Source of the DNA: Planctomycetaceae bacterium
GTDB taxonomy: Bacteria; Planctomycetota; Phycisphaerae; UBA1845; UTPLA1
Length of the DNA: 64,000 nucleotides
Reading direction: 5' to 3'
Assembly: GCA_011525745.1 (NCBI GenBank)
Contig: WYBU01000068.1
Span: 114,339-178,338 of the forward strand
Shown: positions 55,142 to 62,049 of the stretch, piece by piece
Layout: each line of letters begins with the position of its first letter
Position numbering within the stretch: the stretch's first letter is position 1
The notes under the pieces: model-generated
Told to the model about the DNA's origin: nothing
The model's database searches: none
The model's input: the letters and a program-made list of their open reading frames with translations, nothing else
Translations under genes and position numbers: made by a program

Positions 55142-56029
55142 CTAGCGTGTGAACCACCGCTTGATGGCGTGCAGCGTGGTCTGGCGGCCCGCGATGGCGA
55201 TCGAGCGGGTCAGCGGAATGTCCTTGGGGCAGACCTTGACGCAGTTCTGGGCGTTGCCGCAGTCGGTGATGCCGCCCGGCCCCATCAGCGCCTCGAGCCG
55301 CTCGTGGGCGTTCATGCGGCCCGTTGGATGCAGGTTGAACAACACCGCCTGCGAGATCGGCGCGGGGCCGATGAAGGCGTGGTCGAAGGCGGCGGCCTGC
55401 CGTTCCGCGAAGTCTTCGTCGGATTCGCCTTCGTGCCGCGTCAGTTCCACCTTGGGAAACTGCGGGCAGGCGTCCATGCAACAGCCGCACGTCATGCAGC
55501 GCGACAGCGGATAGGCCTCTTCCTGATCGCTCGGCGCGACCGCCGGACCGGGACCGGCGTGGTGGTAGCCGTCGACGGCCACCCAGGCGCGGACGTGTTT
55601 CAGGGCGTGAAACATGCGCGTGCGGTCGACAACCAGGTCGCGGACGACGGGGAACTTGGTCATCGGTTCAAGCGAGATTTCGTCGCTGCCGTCGGCAAGC
55701 AGCGAATCGACCAGCGCCGTGCAGGCCTGGCGCACGCGGCTGTTGATGATCATCGTGCACGCGCCGCACACTTCTTCGAGGCAGTTGCAGTCCCAGGCGA
55801 CCGGCGCGACCGGCTTGCCGTCGGCCGTGACGGGATGAGCGGCGACCTCCTGAAGCGCGGAGATGATGTTCATCTGCGGCTTGTGCGGCAGGCGGAAAAC
55901 CTGCGTGTACTGGCCCTGACCGGGGGCGTCCTGTCGGGTGATGCGCAGTGAAAACGTCTTCGCGTGGTGGCTGTGTCCGGCGTGGCTGGAGTGTGCGTGC
56001 GTTGATACGGCCGAATGCGTTGCAGCCAT
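55142..56029 (-). CDS. sdhB: Succinate dehydrogenase/fumarate reductase iron-sulfur subunit
   Basis: Electron-transfer subunit of complex II, 295 residues. [2Fe-2S] site DCNCLEEVCGACTM with the fourth Cys in VRQACTALV. [4Fe-4S] and [3Fe-4S] sites in SRCMTCGCCMDACPQFP and DCGNAQNCVKVCPKDIP. The region GPAPISQAVLFNLHPTGRM is typical of the Bacillus/epsilon-type subunit. The N-terminus has an unusual His-rich extension, six His within the first 22 residues. No sdhA or sdhC lies next to it: its neighbours are a DUF2703 operon and a MerR regulator. The start has no convincing ribosome site. Confidence 0.94.
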   Translation of the reverse strand: MAATHSAVSTHAHSSHAGHSHHAKTFSLRITRQDAPGQGQYTQVFRLPHKPQMNIISALQEVAAHPVTADGKPVAPVAWDCNCLEEVCGACTMIINSRVRQACTALVDSLLADGSDEISLEPMTKFPVVRDLVVDRTRMFHALKHVRAWVAVDGYHHAGPGPAVAPSDQEEAYPLSRCMTCGCCMDACPQFPKVELTRHEGESDEDFAERQAAAFDHAFIGPAPISQAVLFNLHPTGRMNAHERLEALMGPGGITDCGNAQNCVKVCPKDIPLTRSIAIAGRQTTLHAIKRWFTR

Positions 56030-56189
56030 GCGAAGCGTCCTCGATGTTGTTCATCTCGCCCGGGTATCCGGGGGCGCGTCAGTATAGTAAAAGGCGGTTG
56101 GGCGAGCCAGATGGAAGGAGAAACGACGGTGGCAAGTCATCAGAGGCGTTGCCGGGTGTGGAAGCAACCGACGAAGTGACGATGCGGCC

Positions 56190-56440
56190 CCCCGCTCGGG
56201 CGGGGGAGCGACGAAGCGAGGTTTGATGTGCATCGACTCGCGAAGCGTTCCGCCCCGGATCGGACGGCGGGCCGGCGCCACGGGTGCGGTTTGCCGAAGG
56301 CGAACGCAACCCGTGGGCCAAGGCGGCTCCATTTTTTCAAAACCCCCCCCGGTAGGGGCAACGGCGCCACTCGATCTTCGCGCCAGCGCCCGGCGCGGGT
56401 TTCCGTCGCCTCTTTCGGTGCGGCGTCGATATCCGGGGGC
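56190..56440 (+). repeat. Dispersed ~250-bp element R1, copy 2
   Basis: Blocks in order: gcgaagcgttccgccccgga, gccacgggtgcggtttgccg, aaggcgaacgcaacccgtgg, a ttttttcaa tract, cccccggtagggg and gcgccactcgatc. They match copy 3 (61715-61945) in order and spacing, and copy 1 (35095-35395) inverted. The 56030-56605 gap otherwise holds no credible gene. The long frames across it are readings of the repeat. Confidence 0.75.
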
Positions 56441-56605
56441 ACGCGCGGAAGAAAAGCCCGGTGGGATACTCGCGCGAGAGTCGATACGCCATCGAGAGTT
56501 GTGCGGCGCCAAGTCTGAAAACCGTGGCGGGAAGCGAGGATACTTACTTCTGGTGGGCACAAAGGAAGGGATCGGAGCGAGAAGGCAATCGTGAACAGCC
56601 GCGCG

Positions 56606-57517
56606 CTACGATTCGTCCTGGTCGAATCGCCCGAACCGCCCGGAGTTTGCGGTGCGCGATTGCGGCATGGCGACGCGCAGGATATCGGCCGCATCATGAC
56701 CAGCGACCGCGCAAGGGATTGACGCATCGAGCGGGCTGGGCAGCGCCTGCCCGCCGAGAGCCAGCGTGATGCGATGGCGTTCGCAGTGTTGCGCCAGTTG
56801 CCGCAGCTCGCTCAACGTTTCGCCCAGATTCGCGCTGCTGGTCAGGCTGACCCACACGAGCGCGGCGCCCAGCGATCGCGAGGCCTCGACGAGTTCGTTC
56901 CACGGTGTCAACGCACCGAGGTTGACGGCGTTCCAACCCAGCTCAGTCAAGACCAGGTCGGCGGACATCGTGGGTAAAAGGTACGGATCGGCCGGCGGCG
57001 CGCCACCGACGGCGACGGGCGCCCCGGGGGCGGGCGGTGGAACCATGCGCCGCAGCTCGGTCGCCGCGTGGAGCATGACCGACGTGGCTCGGTGTTCCTG
57101 ATAAACGGCAATTCGATTCGTCTGCCACCCGTGTCCGACCTCCTGCATTACGGGCCGAATGAGCCGGTCGAACAGCTCGGCCATGGTGTGGCCATCCAAG
57201 TAGTAACGGCTGAGGACCGCCGCGGTGGTTTGGCGGTCGCCCTGGCATACCGCATCGACGAGGGCCGGAACGGACTGTGCGGGTTCGAATTTGGCGGTCA
57301 GGGCGGGAATGACGCCAGCCAGGAATTCGGGGTTGGCAATCGGGGTCTTGGTTGTTCGCAGGAACTGATAGACGGCCGCCCTGGAGATTCGACGGTGACC
57401 GCCGGCGGTGCGGGTGACTTGAATTAACCCTTTGTCAACCCAGCGTTTAAGCGACGATTCGCTGACGCCCAGGGCTGCGGCCAACTGGCGCGGGCTTAGG
57501 TAATCACGTTGGGACAT
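56606..57517 (-). CDS. MerR-family regulator with cobalamin-binding-like domain (CarH/LitR-like)
   Basis: 303 residues. N-terminal MerR helix-turn-helix: LSPRQLAAALGVSESSLKRWVDKGLI and TAGGHRRISRAAVYQFL. Helical bundle: LFDRLIRPVMQEVGHGWQTNRIAVYQEHRATSVMLHAATELR, with the W-x9-EH motif (W131, E141, H142) that caps adenosylcobalamin in CarH. A Rossmann part follows: DLVLTELGWNAVNLGALTP and ALVWVSLTSSANLGETL. The D-x-H-x-x-G motif that gives the lower cobalamin ligand in CarH reads DPYLLP, with Tyr179 in place of His. It may bind a different cofactor or none. It is divergent from a sigma factor gene, as LitR is from LitS in actinomycetes. Confidence 0.85.
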   Translation of the reverse strand: MSQRDYLSPRQLAAALGVSESSLKRWVDKGLIQVTRTAGGHRRISRAAVYQFLRTTKTPIANPEFLAGVIPALTAKFEPAQSVPALVDAVCQGDRQTTAAVLSRYYLDGHTMAELFDRLIRPVMQEVGHGWQTNRIAVYQEHRATSVMLHAATELRRMVPPPAPGAPVAVGGAPPADPYLLPTMSADLVLTELGWNAVNLGALTPWNELVEASRSLGAALVWVSLTSSANLGETLSELRQLAQHCERHRITLALGGQALPSPLDASIPCAVAGHDAADILRVAMPQSRTANSGRFGRFDQDES

Positions 57518-57859
57518 GCCGGAGCACGCATGAAAACGCGAACTTTGTGACGATATACCACGTCATATTATGAGGCTGCGTGATGGGGGAGTAAAACGTC
57601 CGTTCACTTTTTTTGTGCGATTGCGTGAGTTTTTGAACGACTTGAACGTTTCGAGCAAACTTTTTGAGCGGACTCGTGTATAACTATTGTTGTCGCACTC
57701 GCGGAATCGGTGCCTAAGGATAATAGGAACCGTTGACTGCGATTTCAAAGTCCCGAAAAAAAAGTGCAACGCGCGGTTTTTGCGGCATCCGAATTGCTCA
57801 ACTTGCATCTAAAAAAGGGGTGCCGTCCGAGTACAATGATGTCGGTGAAAGGACGCCCA
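57518..57859. other. A+T-rich divergent intergenic region; no gene seen
   Basis: 342 bp between the CarH/LitR-like and sigma factor genes, clearly richer in A+T than its surroundings. It contains the half-sites at 57601-57649, A and T runs near 57757-57765 and 57810-57820, and a TACAAT at 57832-57837. On the minus strand a TTTTAC-n18-CATAAT pair could serve the regulator. No coding sequence was seen. Confidence 0.5.
57601..57649. promoter_or_regulatory. Candidate operator half-sites between divergent regulator and sigma genes
   Basis: CGTTCA (57601-57606), then TTGAACGA (57633-57640) and TTGAACGT (57642-57649): three copies of the TGAACG half-site, one inverted and two direct, 9 bp apart. 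Suitable as a MerR-family or other dimer site, but unproven. Confidence 0.35.
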
Positions 57860-58696
57860 ATGCGGCGCATCGTGACGAAAAAGTCGAATCGTGCAGCGCT
57901 GGCGAGCTGGATGCTCCCCCCGCCGTACATCCGCAATCCGGAACTGGCTCGGCCCTCCACCGAGAAGAAGCTGTTCGCGGACTGGGATGTCAGCGGTGCG
58001 GGTAAGGGACGCTTGGATCCGTCCGAGGAGACGTTCCACTTCAAGCGGCTGCACTTTTGCGCGTACCATCTGAGCCGCCTGTATCGGCGGGCCGAGCGCT
58101 CTCCGCGCTCCAAGAGGATTCACCGCGCCTATTGCATGTGGACACAGCGCTACCACGCCATCCGCGAGCGGCTGATCGAGGCCAATCTGGGGCTGGTCTA
58201 TGACCTCATCGGGCGCAGCCGGTTCGGCAACCTGGACCGGGATGAGATGAGCAGCGAAGGGATGATGGCACTGCTGCGTGCCGTGGACACGTTCGACCCG
58301 TGGCGCGGCTTCCGCTTCAGCACGTACGCGTGCAACGCCATCCTGCGTGCGTTTTCTCGGGCTGCAATGCGCGACTCGAAGCGGCGCAACCTGATGTCGG
58401 TCAGCTTCGAGCCGTCGTTCGAGAAAAGCGACTCACTCGACCGCCGCCGTGACGACGACCGCAACCTCTACCGCGAGCGCCTTCGCCGGATTCTCGACGC
58501 CAATGACGCCGAGCTGACGCAGGTCGAGCGGCTGGTTCTCGAGCGGCGCTTCCCCTCCGATGAGGAGCGCCCGCGCGAGACGCTGGACGACATCGGCCGC
58601 GAGATGAACGTCAGCAAGGAGCGCGTACGGCAGATTCAGTTGTCGGCCTTGGCGAAGCTGCGCAAGTCGCTCGACGCCGACGCGGTTCTTCAGTAA
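57860..58696 (+). CDS. RNA polymerase sigma-70 family factor (regions 2-4)
   Basis: 278 residues from ATG 57860, set by AAAGGA at 57848-57853. Earlier in-frame ATGs (57764, 57836, 57839) are less supported. Region 1.2/2: RERLIEANLGLVYDLIGRSRF, DEMSSEGMMALLRAVDTFDPWRGFRFSTYACNAILRAFSRAAM. Region 4: ETLDDIGREMNVSKERVRQIQLSALAKLRKSL with the helix-turn-helix. Region 3 is short, and no region 1.1 is present, so it is an alternative factor of the RpoD/RpoS class. It is divergent from the CarH/LitR-like regulator, which may control it (inference). A strong terminator lies 190 bp downstream. Confidence 0.88.
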   Translation: MRRIVTKKSNRAALASWMLPPPYIRNPELARPSTEKKLFADWDVSGAGKGRLDPSEETFHFKRLHFCAYHLSRLYRRAERSPRSKRIHRAYCMWTQRYHAIRERLIEANLGLVYDLIGRSRFGNLDRDEMSSEGMMALLRAVDTFDPWRGFRFSTYACNAILRAFSRAAMRDSKRRNLMSVSFEPSFEKSDSLDRRRDDDRNLYRERLRRILDANDAELTQVERLVLERRFPSDEERPRETLDDIGREMNVSKERVRQIQLSALAKLRKSLDADAVLQ

Positions 58697-59191
58697 GGTT
58701 TGCTTCGTTGGCAGTCGGACGCCGCGCGCAGCTCGGCGGCCGTCGAAAAGGGCAACGATTACCACTTCGCGTCCGTCGGAAATCGCTCCGAGTGACGGCG
58801 GACGCGAAACTCAGGCTCGTTCGCGGCGGCAGGAACGGTCGTGCCACGTCCGTCCGCCGCGCGACAAGGGGAATCACTCGGGATTCGAGAGGGCAGCGGC
58901 CCGGAGTTCTATTCATCCGGCCGAACATGCCCTCTCTTTTTTTGCGCGCCGGCCGTACAGCGTACGCCCGCGGGGTCCGCTGTGCGGACAGAGTAGCCGT
59001 CAGCCGTCAGCTTGGATGAGTTGTGGGTTGCCAGTCGTTAGACGCCGGTTGTCGGTCTGGGATCGCGAATCTTTAATCTGACATTTGAAATCCGTGACCT
59101 GAAATCGGAGTAGAGAATTCCCATTCATCGCGCCGTCGCTTTCTGCTGTTCCCTGTTCCCTTGCCTCCTGTTTTGACGTTTCGACGTTTTC
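58697..59191. other. Intergenic region with terminator and repeats; no gene seen
   Basis: 495 bp between convergent genes. It holds the terminator at 58887-58943, the GTCCGC-TGT-GCGGAC palindrome at 58975-58989 and degenerate text of families G and F at 59060-59195. No coding sequence was recognised. Confidence 0.5.
58887..58943 (+). terminator. Intrinsic terminator of the sigma factor transcript
   Basis: GAGAGGGCA (58887-58895) pairs with TGCCCTCTC (58928-58936), with an inner CGGCC/GGCCG stem, followed directly by seven T (58937-58943). It gives the sigma gene a 3' untranslated region of about 190 nt. Confidence 0.8.
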
Positions 59192-59869
59192 TCACGAGTT
59201 TCGCATTTCCCATTCGCGTTCCATCGCGCCAAACAACATGAGTTGCCGAGCGGCGGCGCCCACGCCGGCGGGGGTGTGATGTGCCGCCGGCCCGTTCAGC
59301 GATCGTATCGCCGCGGTCGCCAATTTCGTCGGCGCGCCGCGCTTCGTCGGCGACGGCCGCTTCCGAGTCGGCAGCGCGCGGGCGACGAACGCGTCGAGAT
59401 CTTGGAAATCCCAGGAATCGCGCGGCACAGGCCGCCCCTCGTGATCGAGCACGCTTACGCCGAAGCGCTCGACCAGGGCGCGGACGGCGAAACGGTCGCA
59501 GCGTCCCTCCTTTTGTCGCGTGTTGCGTCGCGCCTTGCGGATCAGCCAGTGATACAGCTCGTGCAGAAAGATGAACAGGGCGAGCTGATACGCGTCGGAG
59601 ACGTGGACGACGTGCATCGGCCGCCACCAGGCGCGGCGCGTCGTCTTCGCCCGCGCCACGTGCGTGCGGATCGCGTAGGGATAACGATTGCGGCGTCCGA
59701 TGTTCACGTGAATGCGGCCGGTCTGATAGACGCACAGGCCGCTGAACGGCGATGAGCGCGTGTAGCGCACGCGCACGTCCAGGCCGTCGAGCGGCCAGGG
59801 CGCGGCGCACTGGCGAAACAACGCTTCGAGCCGCCGCGTGTCCAGATGCGTGGCGTTGTGGAGGATCAT
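59192..59869 (-). CDS. Zinc-peptidase-like hypothetical protein (HExxH)
   Basis: 225 residues from ATG 59869 (GGAG 9 nt upstream; the longer start at 59959 adds 30 doubtful residues). No signal peptide. The centre carries FLHELYHWLIRKARRNTRQKEGRCDRFAVRAL: a HExxH zinc motif followed about 20 residues on by E-x-x-CDRFA, the arrangement of gluzincin-like peptidases. The N-terminal part has RYTRSSPFSGLCVYQTGRIHVNIG. I do not recognise a named family. The protein may be an inactive or specialised peptidase domain. Confidence 0.65.
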   Translation of the reverse strand: MILHNATHLDTRRLEALFRQCAAPWPLDGLDVRVRYTRSSPFSGLCVYQTGRIHVNIGRRNRYPYAIRTHVARAKTTRRAWWRPMHVVHVSDAYQLALFIFLHELYHWLIRKARRNTRQKEGRCDRFAVRALVERFGVSVLDHEGRPVPRDSWDFQDLDAFVARALPTRKRPSPTKRGAPTKLATAAIRSLNGPAAHHTPAGVGAAARQLMLFGAMEREWEMRNS

Positions 59870-59974
59870 CCGTGACGACTCCGCTCGAGCACGCTCGATC
59901 CACGCCGCGCCGTTGCACACAATCACTGCGACGGGACACGCGTGGACGAATCTTGACATGTGCCCGCCGTTGAA

Positions 59975-60460
59975 TCAAGTCGCGCGCGGGGGAGGCCGCG
60001 TCGCGGCTGGCAGGATCGGTCGGATGATGACGGCGTCGCCCTGGGCCGTGCAGCGGCCGGCGGCGGTGCGTTGCTGCGCCAGGTTGATGACGGCATTGGC
60101 GCCGCGTTGGGCGGCGGCGGCCTTGAGCGCCTCGACCGCCTCGGCCGGCGCGCGATGGCCGTCCTCGAAGACCGCTTCGATCTGGCGGACGATTTCGTAA
60201 CCGGCGACCTGGCCGGTGGAACTCGTGGCCAGGATGCGCGAGGCCATTTCGCGGCGACGGTCAAGCGAAGCGTCGTCGACACCGGCGTACTTCATGAGAT
60301 TGGGATTGAGCCGCGGCGGGCGGCGGGCGCGGATGATTCGGCGGATTCGCATGGCCAGCCATAGCGCAATCAGCCCGGCCAGCAGCCCCGCGGCCGTGGC
60401 GGGATCCGGCAGTCGCGAGAAAAAGTCGTCAACCGGCTGAGTCGTCTGGGCAAGCAGCAC
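59975..60460 (-). CDS. YbjQ-like (DUF74-like) domain protein with one membrane span
   Basis: 161 residues if translation starts at GTG 60460. A TACAAT box (60472-60467) lies 6 bp before it, so the mRNA could be leaderless. The earlier open frame to ATG 60715 is repeat-derived. One membrane span, AAGLLAGLIALWLAMRIRRI, then a basic RARRPPRLNPNLMKYAGVDD stretch. The C-terminal 90 residues (ILATSSTGQVAGYEIVRQIEAV..., ALKAAAAQRGANAVINLAQQRT, GDAVIIRPI) match the pattern of the small YbjQ/heavy-metal-binding-like fold: GxxI, then GANAV, then GxAVxI. Function unknown. Confidence 0.6.
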   Translation of the reverse strand: MLLAQTTQPVDDFFSRLPDPATAAGLLAGLIALWLAMRIRRIIRARRPPRLNPNLMKYAGVDDASLDRRREMASRILATSSTGQVAGYEIVRQIEAVFEDGHRAPAEAVEALKAAAAQRGANAVINLAQQRTAAGRCTAQGDAVIIRPILPAATRPPPRAT

Positions 60461-60479
60461 GGTCGTATTGTAAGGGGAC

Positions 60480-60565
60480 GGAAAACGTTGATGAACGGAG
60501 CAATTGAGAGCGACGAAGCGACGGAGCGACGAAGTGTGAAAACCGAACGTCGAAAGATCAATTGC
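60480..60565 (+). repeat. gcgacgaagcgacggagcga-type text repeat (family F)
   Basis: gagcgacgaagcgacggagc and aaccgaacgtcgaaagatc. The same words precede element R1 at 61715-61740 and at 35360-35400 (inverted). Element R1 itself is missing here. Confidence 0.5.
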
Positions 60566-60695
60566 GGTCGCCGGATCGCATGGCGTCCAGCGTCCATGTC
60601 GTCCACCCCGTCCATCCGGTCCGCTTTTCCCGCGTGTGTTGTTTCCCGCCACTGCGTTCCCATACGATAGGGCCTTGCAGGGGGTCGGTGCGCCG

Positions 60696-61679
60696 ATGGA
60701 ATCCGATCCGTCCATTTCCCGCGATGATCCGGACCTTTATCTGGTGCGCCAGATCCGCGCCGGCGATCAGCGAGCCTGGTCGCAGCTCATCGCGCGCTAC
60801 CAGGGGCGGCTGCTGGCGTTCGCCCGCGCGCGGCTCGGAGACGGCGGAGACGCCGAGGACGTGTTGCAGGAAACGCTGCTGGGCTTCATCAGCAGCCTGC
60901 GGCACTACGACGAAGAGCGCTCGCTCGAAACGTACCTGTTCGCCATCCTTCGATACAAGATTCAGGAACAGCTCACGCGCCGCAAGCGCGCCCCCCAGAC
61001 CGCCTTTGGCTTCGATGCCGCCGACGATGCGCCGCCGGGAGCGCTGGAGCCTGCCACGCGCGAAACGCCCAGCAGCATCGCCGCCCGGCACGAATCGGCC
61101 CGCACCGCCTCGCGCGTCCTGGCTGGTGTGCTGCGCACGCTGATCGAAGAGCTGCGCGACCGCGACAAGCTCGACGATCTGGCCGTGGTCGAGCTGCTGT
61201 TCTACGTCGGCCTGCGCAACAAGGACATCGCCGAGCGTCTGGGCCGCGACGAGAAGGCGGTGGCGGGCGTGAAGTTCCGTGCGATCGGGCGGCTGTCGGC
61301 GCTGCTGGAGCGCGCGGCGGCGGAAGGGCGGTTCGATCCGAAGGCGCATTCGATCGAGGACTTGGCGAACGACGACGCGACGATCGCACAGGTGTGGCGC
61401 CGGCACCGGCTGTCTTGCCTGAAGCGCAGCACGATCGGCGCGCATCTGCTCGGCGCGCTGGACGAGCCGTGGGAATCCTACACGCGCTTTCACCTCGAGA
61501 CGGTCGGCTGCCTGATGTGCCGGGCCAACCTCGATGACTTGTCCGGGCCGGAGGGCGAGGCGGCGCGGCCGAGGTTGCAGGAAGAGTTGTTCGCTTCGAG
61601 CGTGGGATTTCTTTCGCGCACGGCGGCGATGGAATCGGTCGATGAAACGTCGAACGCGGAAAGTCGAAAGTCGAAATGA
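60696..61679 (+). CDS. ECF-type sigma factor with C-terminal cysteine extension
   Basis: 327 residues from ATG 60696. Sigma region 2: QIRAGDQRAWSQLIARYQGRLLAFARARLG, GGDAEDVLQETLLGFISSLRHYDEERSLETYLFAILRYKIQEQL. Region 4 (about 165-220): DLAVVELLFYVGLRNKDIAERLGRDEKAVAGVKFRAIGRL. The extra 100 residues carry HRLSCLKRSTIGAHLLGALDEPW and FHLETVGCLMCRANLDDL, an H/C-containing segment seen on planctomycete ECF groups and possibly a zinc-binding anti-sigma-like module (inference). The last residues (NAESRKSK) come from a gtcgaaag repeat. The anti-sigma partner, if separate, is not adjacent. Confidence 0.85.
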   Translation: MESDPSISRDDPDLYLVRQIRAGDQRAWSQLIARYQGRLLAFARARLGDGGDAEDVLQETLLGFISSLRHYDEERSLETYLFAILRYKIQEQLTRRKRAPQTAFGFDAADDAPPGALEPATRETPSSIAARHESARTASRVLAGVLRTLIEELRDRDKLDDLAVVELLFYVGLRNKDIAERLGRDEKAVAGVKFRAIGRLSALLERAAAEGRFDPKAHSIEDLANDDATIAQVWRRHRLSCLKRSTIGAHLLGALDEPWESYTRFHLETVGCLMCRANLDDLSGPEGEAARPRLQEELFASSVGFLSRTAAMESVDETSNAESRKSK

Positions 61680-61740
61680 AACGTCGAAACATCGAAACAC
61701 AGGCAAGGGAACCGGGATCTGGCGAAAGCAGCGAAGCGAC
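61655..61740 (+). repeat. gtcgaaac-type array at the end of the ECF sigma gene
   Basis: gcggaaagtcgaaagtcgaa supplies the last codons. cgtcgaaacatcgaaacaca and ggcaagggaaccggg follow, leading straight into element R1 copy 3. Confidence 0.75.
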
Positions 61741-61945
61741 GAACGGCATTGCGGTGTGAGTTGGCTTGCGAAGCGGACCGCCCCGGATGGGGCGGCTGGC
61801 ATTGGCCACGCGTGCAGGTCGCCGAAGGCGAGCGGAACCCGTGGAGCGGCGCGTTTTTTTCTTTCAATTCCCCCGGCAGGGGGAAAGGCGCCGTCCGATC
61901 GAGACGCCGGCGAGTGGCGCGGACATTGGCTCGGCTTTTTCGCGA
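61715..61945 (+). repeat. Dispersed ~250-bp element R1, copy 3
   Basis: Blocks: gcagcgaagcgacgaa, ttgcgaagcggaccgccccg, tggccacgcgtgcaggtcgc, cgaaggcgagcggaacccgt, a ttttttttctttcaa tract, ccccggcagggg and gcgccgtccgatcgagacg. The order equals that in copy 2. The 61680-62049 gap has no gene. Confidence 0.75.
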
Positions 61946-62049
61946 CGCGGATGGCAAGGACAGGTCGATGCCGCCCTGCACAGTGTGGAACGGCATCAGG
62001 GTATTAACGGTCGATCGTTTCGGTTCCTTGTGAGGATGACGACGGCATC

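Noticed and set aside
54962..55951. 329-codon plus-strand frame
   Set aside because: Antisense to sdhB, whose iron-sulfur motifs are complete.
56140..56727. Minus-strand frame over the 56-kb gap
   Set aside because: It translates element R1; the same peptide words appear from the R1 copies at 35 and 61 kb.
57803..57837. TTGCAT...TACAAT as a promoter of the sigma factor gene
   Set aside because: The spacer is 23 bp, outside the range for sigma-70; no better -35 found.
59073..59978. 301-codon minus-strand frame overlapping the HExxH gene
   Set aside because: Shifted reading of the same region, very Arg-rich, no motif.
61490..61996. Minus-strand frame over the 61.7-kb gap
   Set aside because: Reads element R1 and the gtcgaaac array in antisense; no gene features.
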